DNA from: Macrostomum hystrix
Lineage: Eukaryota; Platyhelminthes; Macrostomidae
Assembly (NCBI GenBank): GCA_950097015.1
Contig: CATNEN010000034.1
Coordinates: 7,148,501-7,212,500 of the forward strand
DNA: 64,000 bases
Direction of reading: 5' to 3'
The notes beneath the pieces are model-generated. The model was not told where the DNA came from. It saw only the letters and a program-made list of their open reading frames with translations, and made no database searches. The translations under genes and the position numbers were made by a program. Within the stretch, counting starts at the first letter, position 1, and each line of letters starts with the position of its first letter. Of the stretch, positions 12,085-26,400 are shown one piece after another.

Positions 12085-13612
12085 TTGTCTCCTCTCTCCT
12101 TTCACTCCTGTCTCCTCTCTCCTCTCACTCCTGTCTCCTCTCTCCTCTCACTCCTGTCTCCTCTCTCCTCTCACTCCTGTCTCCTCTCTCCTCTCACTCC
12201 TGTCTCCTCTCTTCTCTCACTCCTGTCTCCTCTCTTCTCTCACTCCTGTCTCCTCTCTTCTCTCACTCCTGTCTCCTCTCTCCTCTCACTCCTGTCTCCT
12301 CTCTTCTCTCACTCCTGTCTCCTCTCTTCTCTCACTCCTGTCTCCTCTCTTCTCTCACTCCTGTCTCCTCTCTTCTCTCACTCCTGTCTCCTCTCTCCTC
12401 TCACTCCTGTCTCCTCTCTCCTCTCACTCCTGTCTCCTCTCTCCTCTCACTCCTGTCTCCTCTCTCCTCTCACTCCTGTCTCCTCTCTCCTCTCACTCCT
12501 GTCTCCTCTCTTCTCTCACTCCTGTCTCCTCTCTTCTCTCACTCCTGTCTCCTCTCCTCTCACTCCTGTCTCCTCTCTTCTCTCACTCCTGTCTCCTCTC
12601 TCCCCTCACTCCTGTCTCCTCTCTCCCCTCACTTCTGTCTCCTCTCTCCTCTCACTCCTGTCTCCTCTCTCCTCTCACTCCTGTCTCCGGTCTCCTCTCA
12701 CTCCTGTCTCCGGTCTCCTCTCACTCCTGTCTCCGGTCTCCCCTCACTCCTGTCTCCTCTCTCCCCTCACTTCTGTCTCCTCTCTCCTCTCACTCCTGTC
12801 TCCTCTCTCCTCTCACTCCTGTCTCCTCTCTCCTCTCACTCCTGTCTCCTCTCTCCTCTCACTCCTGTCTCCTCTCTCCTCTCACTCCTGTCTCCTCTCT
12901 CCTCTCACTCCTGTCTCCTCTCTCCTCTCACTCCTGTCTCCTCTCTTCTCTCACTCCTGTCTCCTCTCCTCTCACTCCTGTCTCCTCTCTTCTCTCACTC
13001 CTGTCTCCTCTCTCCCCTCACTCCTGTCTCCTCTCTCCCCTCACTTCTGTCTCCTCTCTCCTCTCACTCCTGTCTCCTCTCTCCTCTCACTCCTGTCTCC
13101 GGTCTCCTCTCACTCCTGTCTCCGGTCTCCTCTCACTCCTGTCTCCGGTCTCGTCTCACTCCTGTCTCCGGTCTCCTCTCACTCCTGTCTCCGGTCTCCT
13201 CTCACTCCTGTCTCCTCTCTTCTCTCACTCCTGTCTCCTCTCTCCTCTCACTCCTGTCTCCTCTCTTCTCTCACTCCTGTCTCCTCTCTTCTCTCACTCC
13301 TGTCTCCTCTCTCCTCTCACTCCTGTCTCCTCTCTCCTCTCACTCCTGTCTCCTCTCTTCTCTCACTCCTGTCTCCTCTCTTCTCTCACTCCTGTCTCCT
13401 CTCACTCCTGTCTCCTCTCTCCTCTCACTCCTGTCTCCTGTCTCCTCTCACTCCTGTCTCCTCTCTCCTCTCACTCCTGTCTCCGGTCTCCTCTCACTCC
13501 TGTCTCCTCTCTCCTCTCACTCCTGTCTCCTCTCCTCTCACTCCTGTCTCCTCTCCTCTCACTCCTGTCTGCTCTCCTCTCACTCCTGTCTCCTCTCTCC
13601 TCTCTCCTCCCA
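12085..13612. repeat. 23-bp pyrimidine minisatellite (about 66 copies)
   Basis: Unit tcactcctgtctcctctctc plus ctc, nearly all pyrimidine on the plus strand. Variant units (tccggtctc, cccctcacttctg) recur in the same order at about 12620, 12745 and 13010, showing higher-order duplication. Confidence 0.96.
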
Positions 13613-14208
13613 CCGTTGTCTCCACACTGCACCAACCTCAAGCATAGCATAAGAATGAATTCTTCAAAATCGCACAGTCAGATGCGACAGTCCCAATGTA
13701 TTAAGCCACAAACCCGCACTCTTACAAGCGCACAGAGGGAAAAGTTGGTGTGTTGGGATCAACCAGTCGTAGTGGGGAGGTGGGGCAAAATGAAAGCACG
13801 AGAGACGCGTTAAGTCAGTGAGGAAATTGAAGGCAGAGGTGGACCAATGGCGGTCGCGGCTGACCGATCCGGGTTGGCATCGGGTTGGCTAATCCCAGGC
13901 TGTGCTTCTGCGTTGGGGTGGGTGCGACAAAAACTTGCCTTGAATTCTTACTAAATTCAGGGCTCATTGGAATCTTATTATATTATTACAGCGAAGGCTA
14001 GCCACTGTCTTCTGGGAAGGAAATAATAAGAACGATTGACAATATTTATCCATAAAATTTTACAATACAGTCATGCTACTCACATTCAAGCTAAGCAGTG
14101 CTCAGAGCGGATGAGCTGACGATTTGTCCAGGTGAGATGCGCTAGTTTGTTCTCTGGAATCCAGCCAAAAACTCTGGTAAGCGCTTTCATAGCCGGGAGT
14201 GGTTTAAT
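13613..14208. other. intergenic, nothing recognised
   Basis: Unique sequence between two pyrimidine arrays; no conserved frame found. Confidence 0.35.
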
Positions 14209-14695
14209 GCCCCCATCTGGTCTCATCTCCCCTGGTCTCATCTCCCCTGGTCTCATCTCCCCTGGTCTCATCTCCCCTGGTCTCATCTCCCCTGGTCTCA
14301 TCTCCCCTGGTCTCATCTCCCCTGGTCTCATCTCCCCTGGTCTCATCTCCCCTGGTCTCATCTCCCCTGGTCTCATCTCCCCTGGTCTCATCTCCCCTGG
14401 TCTCATCTCCCCTGGTCTCATCTCCCCTGGTCTCATCTCCCCTGGTCTCATCTCCCCTGGTCTCATCTCCCCTGGTCTCATCCCCCTTGGTCTCGTTTCC
14501 CCTGGTCTCTTCTCTCCCCTGGTCTCATCTCCCCTGGCCTGATCTCCCCTGGTCTCATCTCCCCTGGTCTCATCTCCCCTGGTCTCTTCTCTCCCCTGGT
14601 CTCATCTCTCCCCTGGTCTCATCTCCCCTGGTCTCATCTCTCCCCTGGTCTCATCTCTCCCCTGGTCTCATCTCCCCTGGTCTCATCTCTCTCTG
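14209..14695. repeat. 15-bp minisatellite (cctggtctcatctcc)
   Basis: Seventeen or more essentially identical units up to about 14480, then degenerate units of varied length. A pyrimidine-rich decayed tail continues to about 14900. Confidence 0.96.
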
Positions 14696-14899
14696 TCTCA
14701 CTTCTCTCCAGTCTCTTTTCTGTCCTGTCTCACCTCTCTCTGTGTTTCATCTCTCCTGCTGTATATCCTCTGTCTCATCGCACCCCGGTTTCATTTCCCT
14801 TATCTCACCTTCTTTGTCGCTTCTCAGCAGTCTTATGTTTCTTATTTGTTATTTGTTCGCTACTGTCTCATCTATTTCCAACTTATCACTTTGTGTCTC

Positions 14900-15625
14900 A
14901 TCTCCCCTGGGCTGATGCATCGATACTGATTCAAGGTTAAATAGACAAAGGCTGTTAACGATTTTTTGTTCATAACAGATAATTTAAAGTTAATAGTTCT
15001 GCAGGCCACACTTAACCGTATGGTGACAGAAAAGGCTTCAACAGATTTCCCACAGCGATGATAATATCTAGCGACTGTGCCAACACCTTGCGAATTGATC
15101 CATTCTCTTCCCAGTCAGTTCATTATCAACTTCTAGGTAACCCAACAGTCGGTCACCGCCTCTGTTTGTGTATCTGCCGACTTTACACCGGGGGGCTGAG
15201 CGGAAGCCCATGCAGATATCCCTGTGATGAGGGCAGCGGGAATTCGTTTGCCGGATAGCAGTTAAGTTTCTGGTGGCCGGGGGCGACTTTCCTGGAATCG
15301 GTAGAAATGCTAATTATAAATTGCAACAGCCGTCTGTACTTTTCAGTCTGGCCCGCTGCTTCAATCTCTGCTTTCTCTCCAAGGCATCCTTCGCCAGCAA
15401 AAATCTGCGGCTCTAACCAAAACCTACAGTAATGATTCTTTGCTTGATTTGGCCACAGTGCCGCAGCCATGCAGCCAGCCACCAGGCCTAACCTCACGTC
15501 AGAAGCTGACTTGAATTCTGCTTCTGCCAATAACTGACGCACAAACACAAACTATTCCCTAGACACACCACTTTCACTGCTTGTCAAGCAGCAAAGCTTT
15601 CATTTCTGCTTCTATTAGGTCTGCT
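14900..15625. other. intergenic, nothing recognised
   Basis: Unique sequence; the small frames here show no family signal. Confidence 0.35.
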
Positions 15626-16410
15626 TTCCTAGAAATACCCTCTGACAGCCCGCAGTCTTAAAGCCAGCTCTCCCTGTGTCTGATTTCCTAGAAACACCCA
15701 CTGACACCTCACAGTCTCAAACCCAGCTCTCCCTGTGTCTGATTTCCTAGAAACACCCGCTGACACCTCGCAGTCTCAAACCCAGCTCTCCCTGTGTCTG
15801 ATTTCCTAGAAACACCCGCTGACACCTCGCAGTCTCAAACCCAGCTCTCCCTGTGTCTGATTTCCTAGAAACACCCGCTGACACCTCGCAGTCTCAAACC
15901 CAGCTCTCCCTGAGTCTGATTTCCTAGAAACACCCGCTGACACCTCACAGTCTCAAACCCAGCTCTCCCTGTGTCTGATTTCCTAGAAACACTCACTGAC
16001 ACCTCACAGTCTCAAACCCAGCTCTCCCTGTGTCTGATTTCCTAGAAACACTCACTGACACCTCACAGTCTCAAACCCAGCTCTCCCTGTGTCTGATTTC
16101 CTAGAAACACCCGCTGACACCTCACAGTCTTAAAGCCAGCTCTCCCTGTGTCTGATTTCCTAGAAACACCCGCTGACACCTCACAGTCTTAAAGCCAGCT
16201 TTCCCTGTGTCTGATTTCCTAGAAACACCCGCTGACACCTCACAGTCTTAAAGCCAGCTTTCCCTGTGTCTGATTTCCTAGAAACACCCGCTGACACCTC
16301 ACAGTCTTAAAGCCAGCTTTCCCTGTGTCTGATTTCCTAGAAACACCCGCTGACACCTCACAGTCTTAAAGCCAGCTTTCCCTGTGTCTGATTTCCTAGA
16401 AACACCCGCT
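15626..16410. repeat. 59-bp satellite (about 13 copies)
   Basis: Unit holds tgtctgatttcctagaaaca, cccgctgacacctcacagtc and a tcaaacccagctctccctg or ttaaagccagctttccctg end. Copies 1-8 mostly carry the first ending and later copies the second, so the array grew by block expansion. It lies 0.5 kb upstream of the TRPC start codon. Confidence 0.95.
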
Positions 16411-16896
16411 TACCCTGTCTCTATTAAATTTTCTGGCAATAATTTTTTAAGCCAGTCACGTTTCTGATTAGTGAAAGTGGATCAGTATTTTTTTAGAAAG
16501 TTGCCTTTGTCATTGAAAAGGAATTGCGCCAATCCCTCATTAGAGAGGCCTGAGCGAGAAGCATTGGTAAAGACGCTAAACAACGCGCAGAAATTTTAGA
16601 GAAGGAAGAACTAGATGGGCAGATCAGAAGAAGCAGAAATACCAAGCACAAAACACTCCCGCTCACTCCCTGTCTCTCCCTCTCATGAAACGTTCATCAT
16701 TGCATGCCAATATTTTTTAGTCTCTCAGAGTCGTGCTCATCCGTCTTATTATTATAGAAAGACTCACTGCGTGACTGCCCATAGCTTTATTGCTGAATTT
16801 TTTTCTCTCATCTGTTGCTCCTGGAATCCTGGCAGGTCAGCAGGGCCTGGAGTTTTGCTGCTAGCCACCTTCTACTAGGAGCAGCAAAGATCACAG
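16411..16896 (+). promoter_or_regulatory. TRPC 5' flank / 5' UTR
   Basis: Unique sequence directly before the TRPC start. An in-frame stop (tag at 16876-16878) precedes the ATG, which supports the chosen start. The tcacag just before the ATG could also be a splice acceptor if a leader exon lies upstream. No TATA box can be assigned with confidence. Confidence 0.35.
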
Positions 16897-17421
16897 ATGA
16901 GCGGCTCCGGCTCATACAATGACGCTGATCGGAGCCGCCAGCTGTCCCAGATGATGGAGGAGCTCGGCATCGACCAGTGCAGCGGCGGCAGCGGAGGCGG
17001 CTGCGGCTCCGGCAGCTACGGAATGGACGGCGCACACAGTCGCTGCGGCGGATTTTGCGGCGGCGGCGGCGGCGGCGGCGGCAGCGGCCTACTACAGAAG
17101 GACGCCGACTTGAACCCCAACGAGCGCCGCTTCCTGCTGTCAGTTGAGATGGGCGACATGACCACAGTCAGGCAGTACGTGGAGAATGCGCAAGCCCTCA
17201 GCGTCAACGTCAACTGCGTCGACTCGCTTGGCCGATCCGCTGTTCTTATCGCCATCGAATTTGAGCACATTGAACTGCTGGAGATGCTGCTGAGCTTCGG
17301 CTTCCTGGAGCTGGGGGACGCCCTCCTGCACGCCATCCAGGAGGAGAATGTGGTCGCTGTTGAGATGCTCCTGCACGCCCAGGCTGAGAAGCAGCAGAAA
17401 AAGCTGCAGAGTAGTGCTCCG
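16897..17421 (+). CDS. TRPC exon 1
   Basis: Residues 1-175: a Gly/Ser/Cys-rich leader with a GGC-coded poly-Gly run, then [16 protein letters not shown] and [16 protein letters not shown], the first ankyrin repeats of TRPC proteins, and [20 protein letters not shown]. Donor CCG/GTGAGC, phase 0. Confidence 0.93.
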
Positions 17422-20400
17422 GTGAGCTGCCCTGTTGCTTCGGTTAGCTTGGAATTTAGTGATTTGAGCTTAGTTTTGGTTCAAGTAAATTTAATAGGCA
17501 GGTTGCGAGGGATGTAGGGAACAGTTAGGGTGGAGAGTTAGGGTAGAGAGGTAAGATGGAGAGGTAGGGTGGAGAGGTAGGGCGAAGAGGTATGGTGGAG
17601 AGGTAGGGTGGAGAGGTAGGGTGGAGAGGTAGGGTTGAGAGGTAGGGCAGAGAGGAAAGAGGGAGAGGTAAGAGGGAGAGTTAGGGTGGAGAGGTAGGGT
17701 GGAGAGGTAAGATGGAGAGGTAGGGTGGAGAGGTATGGTGGAGAGGTAGGGTGGGGAGGTAGGGTGGAGAGGTAGGGTGGAGAGGTAGGGTGGAGAGGTA
17801 GGGTGGAGAGGTAGGGTGGAGAGGTAGGGTGGAGAGGTAGGGTGGAGAGGTAGGGCACAGAGGTAGGGTCGAGAGGTAAGAGGGAGAGGTAAGAGGCAGA
17901 GGTAAGAGGGAGAGGTAGGGTGGAGAGGTAGGGCAGAGAGGTAAGAGGGAGATGTAAGAGGGAGAGGTAGGGTGGAGAGTTAGGGTCGAGAGGTAGGGTG
18001 GAGAGTGTTAAGAGGGAGAGGTAAGAGGGAGTGGTAGGGTGGAGAGGTAGGGCAGAAAGGTAAGAGGGAGAGGTATGAGGGAGAGGTAAGAGGGAGTGGT
18101 AAGAGGGAGAGGTAAGATGGAGAGGTAGTGTGGAGAGGTAGGGTGGAGAGGTGGGTGAAGAGGTGGGTGAAGAGGTAGTGGTAGGGTGGAGAGGTAGGGC
18201 AGAGAGGTAAGAGGGAGAGGTAAGAGGGAGAGGTAAGAGGGAGTGGTAAGAGGGAGAGGTAAGATGGAGAGGTAGGGTGGAGAGGTAGGGTGGAGAGGTG
18301 GGTTAAGAGGTAGTGGTAGGGTGGAGAGGTAGGGCAGAGAGGCAGGTTGAAGAGAAGTGGAGCAAAGAGGAAGTGAATTCTTCATAATGATAAAAATAAA
18401 CCAAAAATAAAAAAAATGGGAACTAGAATTCGCGAGGCTTAAATTACTCAGAGTTTAATTAAAGTTACATGTGCAGTTTCTTAGAAAAGCAGTTTGGAGA
18501 CAAGAAAACAAGTCCAATGTCCAAAATGGCACAAGCAGCAGATTTCAATCCCAAACGGTTATGCAACAGGCCAGATAGCGATCATGCTCTAAATCAAATT
18601 CAAGCCCTATGAAAGGAGATCGATGGAAAAGTGCATTAAAAGCAATTATTTCTGCCTACTTCGTTTCCGCTTCAGTTTTTCTTTTAAAATTGGGGATCCG
18701 GCGGCACTAGAAGCAGCAACAGAATTGGAGCTGGGCCAGAGTCTCATCGACAGTCAACGAAGGCAAAGGAAATTTAGCAACTAAATCGCCGGCAGTTGTC
18801 GACCATTCCCACAGATGCGAAAATTTCCAGGCTAAAATAAGCGAGAGAAAAAGAGAGAAAAAAGAGAACCAGAATTGAGAAGCTTTTGAGCTCGGAGAGT
18901 CAGTCAAGGATAAGGGAGGCCTGGAGTAAGGACGCATTTTGGGAATGGACAGTGGAAGCAAGGCTAACGAGTATACTTAGGAACCCAGCTTGGACTTGAT
19001 TCTGCTTAATTGACTGCCATGCATCTCCTTATATATTCCCTAGTTATCTCCAAATCGGAAGAGCCTAATGCAGGAAGGAATAAATATTTAGATTAAATAA
19101 ATAGATTTCTCTTTTAGCTTGTACTGCTCCTTATTGATTTCTCATTAGGACAGAGGGAGACCGAGAGACTGAGAGACTGAGAGACTGAGAGACTGAGAGA
19201 CTGAGAGACTGAGAGACTGAGAGACTGAGAGACTGAGAGACTGAGAGACTGAGAGACTGAGGGACTGAGAGAGTGAGAGACTGAGAGACTGAGAGACTGA
19301 GATACTGAGAGACTGAGAGACTGAGAGACTGAGAGACTGAGAGACTGAGAGACTGAGAGACTGAGAGACTGAGAGACTGAGGGAGACTGAGAGACTGAAA
19401 GACTGAGATACTGAGAGACTGAGAGACTGAGAGACTGAGAGACTGAGAGACTGAGAGACTGAGAGACTGAGAGACTGAGAGACTGAGAGACTGAGAGACT
19501 GAGGGACTGAGAGAGTGAGAGACTGAGAGACTGAGAGACTGAGAGACTGAGAGACTGAGAGACTGAGAGACTGAGAGACTGAGAGACTGAGAGACTGAGA
19601 AGCTGAGATACTGAGAGACTGAGAGACTGAGAGACTGAGAGACTGAGAGACTGAGAAGCTGAGATACTGAGAGACTGAGAGACTGAGAGACTGAGAGAGT
19701 CTGAGAGACTGAGAGACTGAGGGAGACTGAGAGACTGAGAGACTGAGAGACTGAGAGACTGAGAGACTGAGAGACTGAGAGACTGAGGGAGACTGAGGGA
19801 GACTGGGGGACTGAGAGACTGAGAGACTGAGAGACTGAGAGACTGAGAGACTGAGAGACTGAGAGACTGAGAGACTGAGGGACTGAGGGACTGAGGGACT
19901 GAGAGACTCCCCCCAATAGAAATTGAATTCCTATGTCAAACTAACGCCAGCTACCACTGCCCGGTGCAGTACAATCCGCACAGGCTGGCCTTATTTACCT
20001 TCAGCTCCCCTCTGGGGAGGCAGGACAGAAGGGGCTGCAGCCACGCAGAGATGTGGCAGATATTAGAGCAGAGTCCAGCAAGTGAATTGGGTCCAGCCTC
20101 TTCACTAATTGTTTTATCTGGCACAGCTAGGCAGCGGTGATGGAATATTGCTCACGAATATTTCCACTCACCCGTCACGTGACTGTCAACACTTGTAGAG
20201 AGACTTATTGCTATAGTTTCCTCTCCAAGAGTTTCTCGCGTTCATAACTTTCTACTGTACTAATGTCTGTAAAATGTTTCTTGACTTATGGAGTATGAAA
20301 TTGGGACCGCCAAGTTGGTCAAGTATAATTTGATGTGAGCAGTGGAGAAAAAGGCTGTCGTAGGCATGAGATGAATGCTATGAGAAGAATAAATAAACCA

Positions 20401-23400
20401 GTACAGAATAACGGGTGAGAGGACAGACTTGGGCAGTTGATAGTGGACAGAGAGGGAGAGTGGAGAGAGAGGGAGAGTGGAGAGAGGGAGAGTGGAGAGA
20501 GGGAGAGTGGAGAGAGGGAGAGTAGAAAGAGAGCAAGAGTGGAGAGAGGGAGAGTGGAGAGAGGGAGAGTGGAGAGAGGGAGAGTGGAGAGAGGGAGAGT
20601 GGAGAGAGGGAGAGTGGAGAGAGGGAGAGTGGAGAGAGGGAGAGTGGAGAGAGGGAGAGTGGAGAGAGGGAGAGTGGAGAGAGGGAGAGTGGAGAGAGGG
20701 AGAGTGGAGAGAGGGAGAGTGGAGAGAGGGAGAGTGGAGAGATGGAGAGTGGAGAGAGGGAGAGTGGAGAGAGGGAGAGTGGAGAGAGGGAGAGTGGAGA
20801 GAGGGAGAGTGGAGAGAGGGAGAGTGCAGAGAGGGAGAGTGGAGAGAGGGAGAGTGGAGAGAGGACGAGTGGAGAGAGAGGGAGAGTGGGGCAGATGGGA
20901 GAGTAGAGAGAGAGACGGAGAGTGGGGAAGATAGGAGTGTGGAGTGAGGGAGAGTGGAGAGAGGAAGAGTGGGGAGTGGAGAGAGGGAGAGTGGAGAGAG
21001 AGGGAGAGTGGGGAAGATGGGAGAGTAGAGAGAGACGGAGAGTGGGGAAGATAGGAGTGTGGAGAGAGGGAGAGTGGAGAGAGAGGGAGAGTGGGGAAGA
21101 TGGGAGAGTAGAGAGAGACGGAGAGTGGGGAAGATAGGAGTGTGGAGAGAGGGAGAGTGGAGAGAGGGAGAGTGGAGAGAGGGACAGTGGAGAGAGGAAG
21201 AGTGGAGAGAGGGAGAGTGGGGAAGATAGGAGTGTGGAGCGAGGGAGACTGGAGAGGGGAAGAGTGGAGACAGAGGGAGAGTGGAGAGAGGGAGAGTGGA
21301 GAGAGAGGAGACTGGAGAGGGGAAGAGTGGAGACAGAGGGAGAGTGGAGAGAGGGAGAGTGGAGAGAGAGGAGACTGGAGAGGGCAAGAGTGGAGAGAGA
21401 GGAAGAGTGGAGAGAGAGTGGGAGAGAGAGGGAGTGGAGAGAGGGTGAGTGGGGAAGATAGGAGTGTGGAGAGGGGAAGAGTAGAGAGAGGGAGAGTGGG
21501 GAAGATAGAAGTGTGGAGAGAGGGAGAGTGGAGAGGGGAAGAGTGGAGAGAGAGGGAGAGTGGAGAGAGGGAGTGGAGAGAGAGGAGACTGGAGAGGGCA
21601 AGAGTGGAGAGAGAGGAAGAGTGGAGAGAGAGTGGGAGAGAGTGGGAGTGGAGAGAGGGTGAGTGGGGAAGATAGGAGTGTGGAGAGGGGAAGAGTAGAG
21701 AGAGGGAGAGTGGGGAAGATAGAAGTGTGGAGAGAGGGAGAGTGGAGAGGGGAAGAGTGGAGAGAGAGGGAGAGTGGAGAGAGGGAGTGGAGAGAGAGGG
21801 AGATTGGGGAAGATAGGAGAGCGGAGAGTGGAGAGTGGCTGATCCAGGCCAGACGGAGGTGAATCTCGCTTGTCAACAAGTGCTGTCGCCTGTCAGCACT
21901 TGCAAAGTCGGACCAAGTTGCTCTGCGATGGAGAGGGAGACCCCTCCTATTGCACAATATTACAACGCAAGTCGTATCCAAGTTGTTTGACTGGCATGTT
22001 TAAGAAACATTACAGATTCTTAATAGTTCCAACTAGTAAACCTGAAATCGATATTTGACTCGCAATGTCCGTCAGTCCCAGGAGCCGTCAATAGGTCGCT
22101 CCGACTGCCCCTTAGCAACCCCGTCTGCGCTCTTCCTTCGCCAGAGAAGCGACGAAACGGTGCGATAATTTTTGTGTTGAACAGAATGAAAGCAGAAGCT
22201 GCATGCTATGGCATGCTGTGTGCCTATTCTCGTTGTTGCTTACTGCTTGCTCTGTGCTCAACTCATCACTCCAATGTCACTCTCTCCAATGTCACTCTCT
22301 CCATTGCCACTCTCTCCAATGTCACTCTCTCCAATGTCGCTCTCTCCAATGCCACTCTCTCCAATGCCACTCTCTCCAATGTCGCTCTCTCCAATGCCAC
22401 TCTCTCCAATGTCGCTCTCTCCAATGCCACTCTCTCCAATGCCACTCTCTCCAATGCCACTCTCTCCAATGCCACTCTCTCCAATGCCACTCTCTCCAAT
22501 GCCACTCTCTCCAATGCCACTCTCTCCAATGTCACTCTCTCCAATGCCACTCACTCCAATGCCACTCACTCCAATGCCACTCACTCCAATGTCGCTCTCT
22601 CCAATGCCACTCACTCCAATGCCACTCACTCCAATGTCACTCTCTCCAATGCCACTCACTCCAATGCCACTCACTCCAATGCCACTCTCTCCAATGCCAC
22701 TCACTCCAATGCCACTCACTCCAATGCCACTCTCTCCAATGCCACTCTCTCCAATGTCACTCTCTCCAATGTCACTCACTCCAATGTCACTCTCTCCAAT
22801 GCCACTCACTCCAATGCCACTCACTCCAATGCCACTCACTCCAATGCCACTCACTCCAATGCCACTCACTCCAATGCCACTCTCTCCAATGCCACTCTCT
22901 CCAATGCCACTCACTCCAATGCCACTCACTCCAATGCCACTCACTCCAATGCCACTCACTCCAATGCCACTCACTCCAATGCCACTCACTCCAATGTCGC
23001 TCTCTCCAATGCCACTCACTCCAATGCTACTCACTCCAATGCCACTCTCTCAAATGTCGCTCTCTCCAATGCCACTCACTCCAATGCCACTCACTCCAAT
23101 GCCACTCACTCCAATGTCACTCTCTCCAATGCCACTCTCTCCAATGTCGCTCTCTCCAATGTCACTCTCTCCAATGTCACTCTCTCCAATGCCACTCTCT
23201 CCAATGTCGCTCTCTCCAATGCCACTCACTCCAATGCCACTCACTCCAATGCCACTCACTCCAATGTCACTCTCTCCAATGCCACTCTCTCCAATGTCGC
23301 TCTCTCCAATGTCACTCTCTCCAATGTCACTCTCTCCAATGCCACTCTCTCCTATGTCGCTCTCTCCAATGTCACTCTCTCCAATGTCACTCTCTCCAAT

Positions 23401-26400
23401 GTCACTCTCTCCAATGTCACTCTCTCACTCGATAAAATATTCTGATTCTGTAGTTTCGTAAAATTTCCGCAGTTCCATCCACCTGTTTGCCGTTAGCATT
23501 TTGTTTTTCTAAGAAATCACTCCCTAGCCGTAAACAAATAGTTGCCTCTCCAATCCAGTATTGCCATATTCCTTTCCTGTATCGCCAACTTCCCCTCTCT
23601 ACAGCTGTCCCTGAGCACAGCTGCTCAGACCCAAATTACCCTCGGCGTTGTCCCATCTCCCCTCCGGAAAATTTGTTGCCTATTTGATCGAGTGTGGACG
23701 GAACCCATCCCACATCTCTTCCCCCCTGTCCTTCTCTCCCTTATTTTTCCTGTTCGGATACCGAATCTAAAAAAGCGAAGCGAACAAGCGTGTTGACGCC
23801 GACTGTCTGTAGATTATAATCCGTCTACAATCAACTCTAATGACTTGTGTGGGCCGACACAGCTTCCCACGGCCGGAAGCCGAGGCTCTGGCCTTTGCTG
23901 ATTGAAGTGACAGAGGCAGGCAGGGTCGATGACTCAGGATGGGGATGTCTGCGCGAATTGGCTGCATGTCAATGAGTGCGAGCATGACTATTTTTTTCTC
24001 GTTTGAACAGCTGTTTTCTTCTTTTGCAAAAGCGCTTCTACTAAGATTCTGAGTGTGAGAATTGAGATACTGATGGTGAGAATTGAGTTACTGATGGTGA
24101 GAATTGAGATACTGATGGTGAGAATTGAGTTACTGATGGTGAGAATTGAGATACTGAGGGGAGAATTGAGATACTGAGTGTGAGAATTGAGATACTGATG
24201 GTGAGAATTGAGTTACTGATGGTGAGAATTGAGATACTGATGGTGAGAATTGAGATACTAAGGGTGAGAATTGAGATACTGATGGTGAGAATTGAGATAC
24301 TAAGGGTGAGAATTGAGATACTGATGGTGAGAATTGAGTTACTGATGGTGAGAATTGAGATACTGATGGTGAGAATTGAGTTACTGATGGTGAGAATTGA
24401 GATACTGAGGGGAGAATTGAGATACTGGTGGTGAGAATTGAGATACTGAGTGTGAGAATTGAGATACTGATGGTGAGAATTGAGATACTGATGGTGAGAA
24501 TTGAGATACTAAGGGTGAGAATTGAGATACTGATGGTGAGAATTGAGATACTAAGGGTGAGAATTGAGATACTGATGGTGAGAATTGAGTTACTGATGGT
24601 GAGAATTGAGATACTGATGGTGAGAATTGAGTTACTGATGGTGAGAATTGAGATACTGAGGGGAGAATTGAGATACTGGTGGTGAGAATTGAGATACTGA
24701 GTGTGAGAATTGAGATACTGATGGTGAGAATTGAGATACTGATGGTGAGAATTGAGATACTAAGGGTGAGAATTGAGATACTGATGGTGAGAATTGAGAT
24801 ACTGATGGTGAGAATTGAGATACTAAGGGTGAGAATTGAGATACTGATGGTGAGAATTGAGTTACTGATGGTGAGAATTGAGATACTAAGGGTGAGAATT
24901 GAGATACTGATTGTGAGAATTGAGATACTGAGGGTCAGATTTGAGATACTGAGGGGAGAATTGAGTTACTGATGGTGAGAATTGAGATACTAAGGGTCAG
25001 ATTTGAGATACTAAGGGTGAGAATTGAGATACTGATGGTGAGAATTGAGATACTGAGGGTCAGATTTGAGATACTAAGGGTGAGAATTGAGATACTGATG
25101 GTGAGAATTGAGATACTGAGGGTCAGATTTGAGATACTGAGGGGAGAATTGAGATACTGAGGGTCAGATTTGAGATACTGAGGGGAGAATTGAGTTACTG
25201 ATGGTGAGAATTGAGATACTAAGGGTCAGATTTGAGATACTAAGGGTGAGAATTGAGATACTGATGGTGAGAATTGAGATACTGAGGGTCAGATTTGAGA
25301 TACTGAGGGTCAGATTTGAGATACTGATGGTGAGAATTGAGTTACTGATGGTGAGAATTGAGATACTAAGGGTCAGATTTGAGATACTAAGGGTGAGAAT
25401 TGAGATACTGATGGTGAGAATTGAGATACTGAGGGTCAGATTTGAGATACTGAGGGGAGAATTGAGTTACAGGGGTTGAAAATATTAAATGAAGCCACCA
25501 GCTAAGAAGATTTCAACTGTTTTCAGGGCCCCACTGGTTCCGTACCGTCCAGCAGTTTCACACCGGACATCACACCCATCATCCTGGCGGCACACATTGA
25601 CAACTACGAGATCCTGAAGATCTTGCTGGACCGCGGCGACCGGGTGCCGAAGCCGCACGAGCTGCGCTGCGCCTGCGACGAATGCGTGCTGGCACAGAGG
25701 GAGGACAGTCTGCGCCACTCCAAGTCACGCATCAACGCATACAAAGCCCTAGCCAGTCCCTCACTGATCTGCCTATCCAGCAAGGATCCAATTCTCACTG
25801 CCTTCGAGCTCAGCTGGGAGATGAAGCGCCTAGGCAGGCTGGAGAATGAGTTCAAGAGTGAGTACGAGCAGCTGGCCGGCAAGTGTCAGGAGTACGCCAC
25901 CGCCCTGCTTGAGCAGACTCGCAGCTCTGCTGAGTTAGCCATTGTACTCAACCAGGACATTGGACAGAGCGGTCACAAGGTCAACGAGAAGACTCTGGAA
26001 GAGGGCGAGGAGGAGCGCATGACGCTGTCCAGACTCAAGCTGGCCATCAAGTACAAACAGAAGAAGGTGAGCGACTTTTCATGTACAAGTCCCACAGGTA
26101 GATATGAACTCACATTTGGGAGTGGCTCTAAGGTGAAAGGGGTTCTGGGTAATACTCAGCTTAACGGTTCGATTCTGGCTACTGCGATTCCTGGTTCGAT
26201 TCTGGCCACTGCGATTCCTGGTTCGATTCTGGCCACTGCGATTCCTGGTTCGATTCTGGCTACTCCATGCTTCCTGGTTCGATTCTAGCTAGTGCTTCCT
26301 GGTTCGATTCTGGCTACTGCTTCCTGGTTCGATTCTGGCTACTGCTTCCTGGTTCGATTCTGGCTACTCCATGCTTCCTGGTTCGATTCTGGCTACTGCT

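Noticed and set aside
12030-13652. Open frames over 500 codons in the pyrimidine array
   Set aside because: Two frames are open at once and both encode pure Ser/Leu/Pro repeats; they follow from a stop-free 23-bp unit. No splice or homology support.
20260-21981. 570-codon minus-strand frame and opposing plus-strand frames
   Set aside because: Same 15-bp array read on both strands; repeat artefact.
22174-23461. Three overlapping 400-codon frames
   Set aside because: All three plus frames are open because the 15-bp unit has no stop; not protein-like selection.
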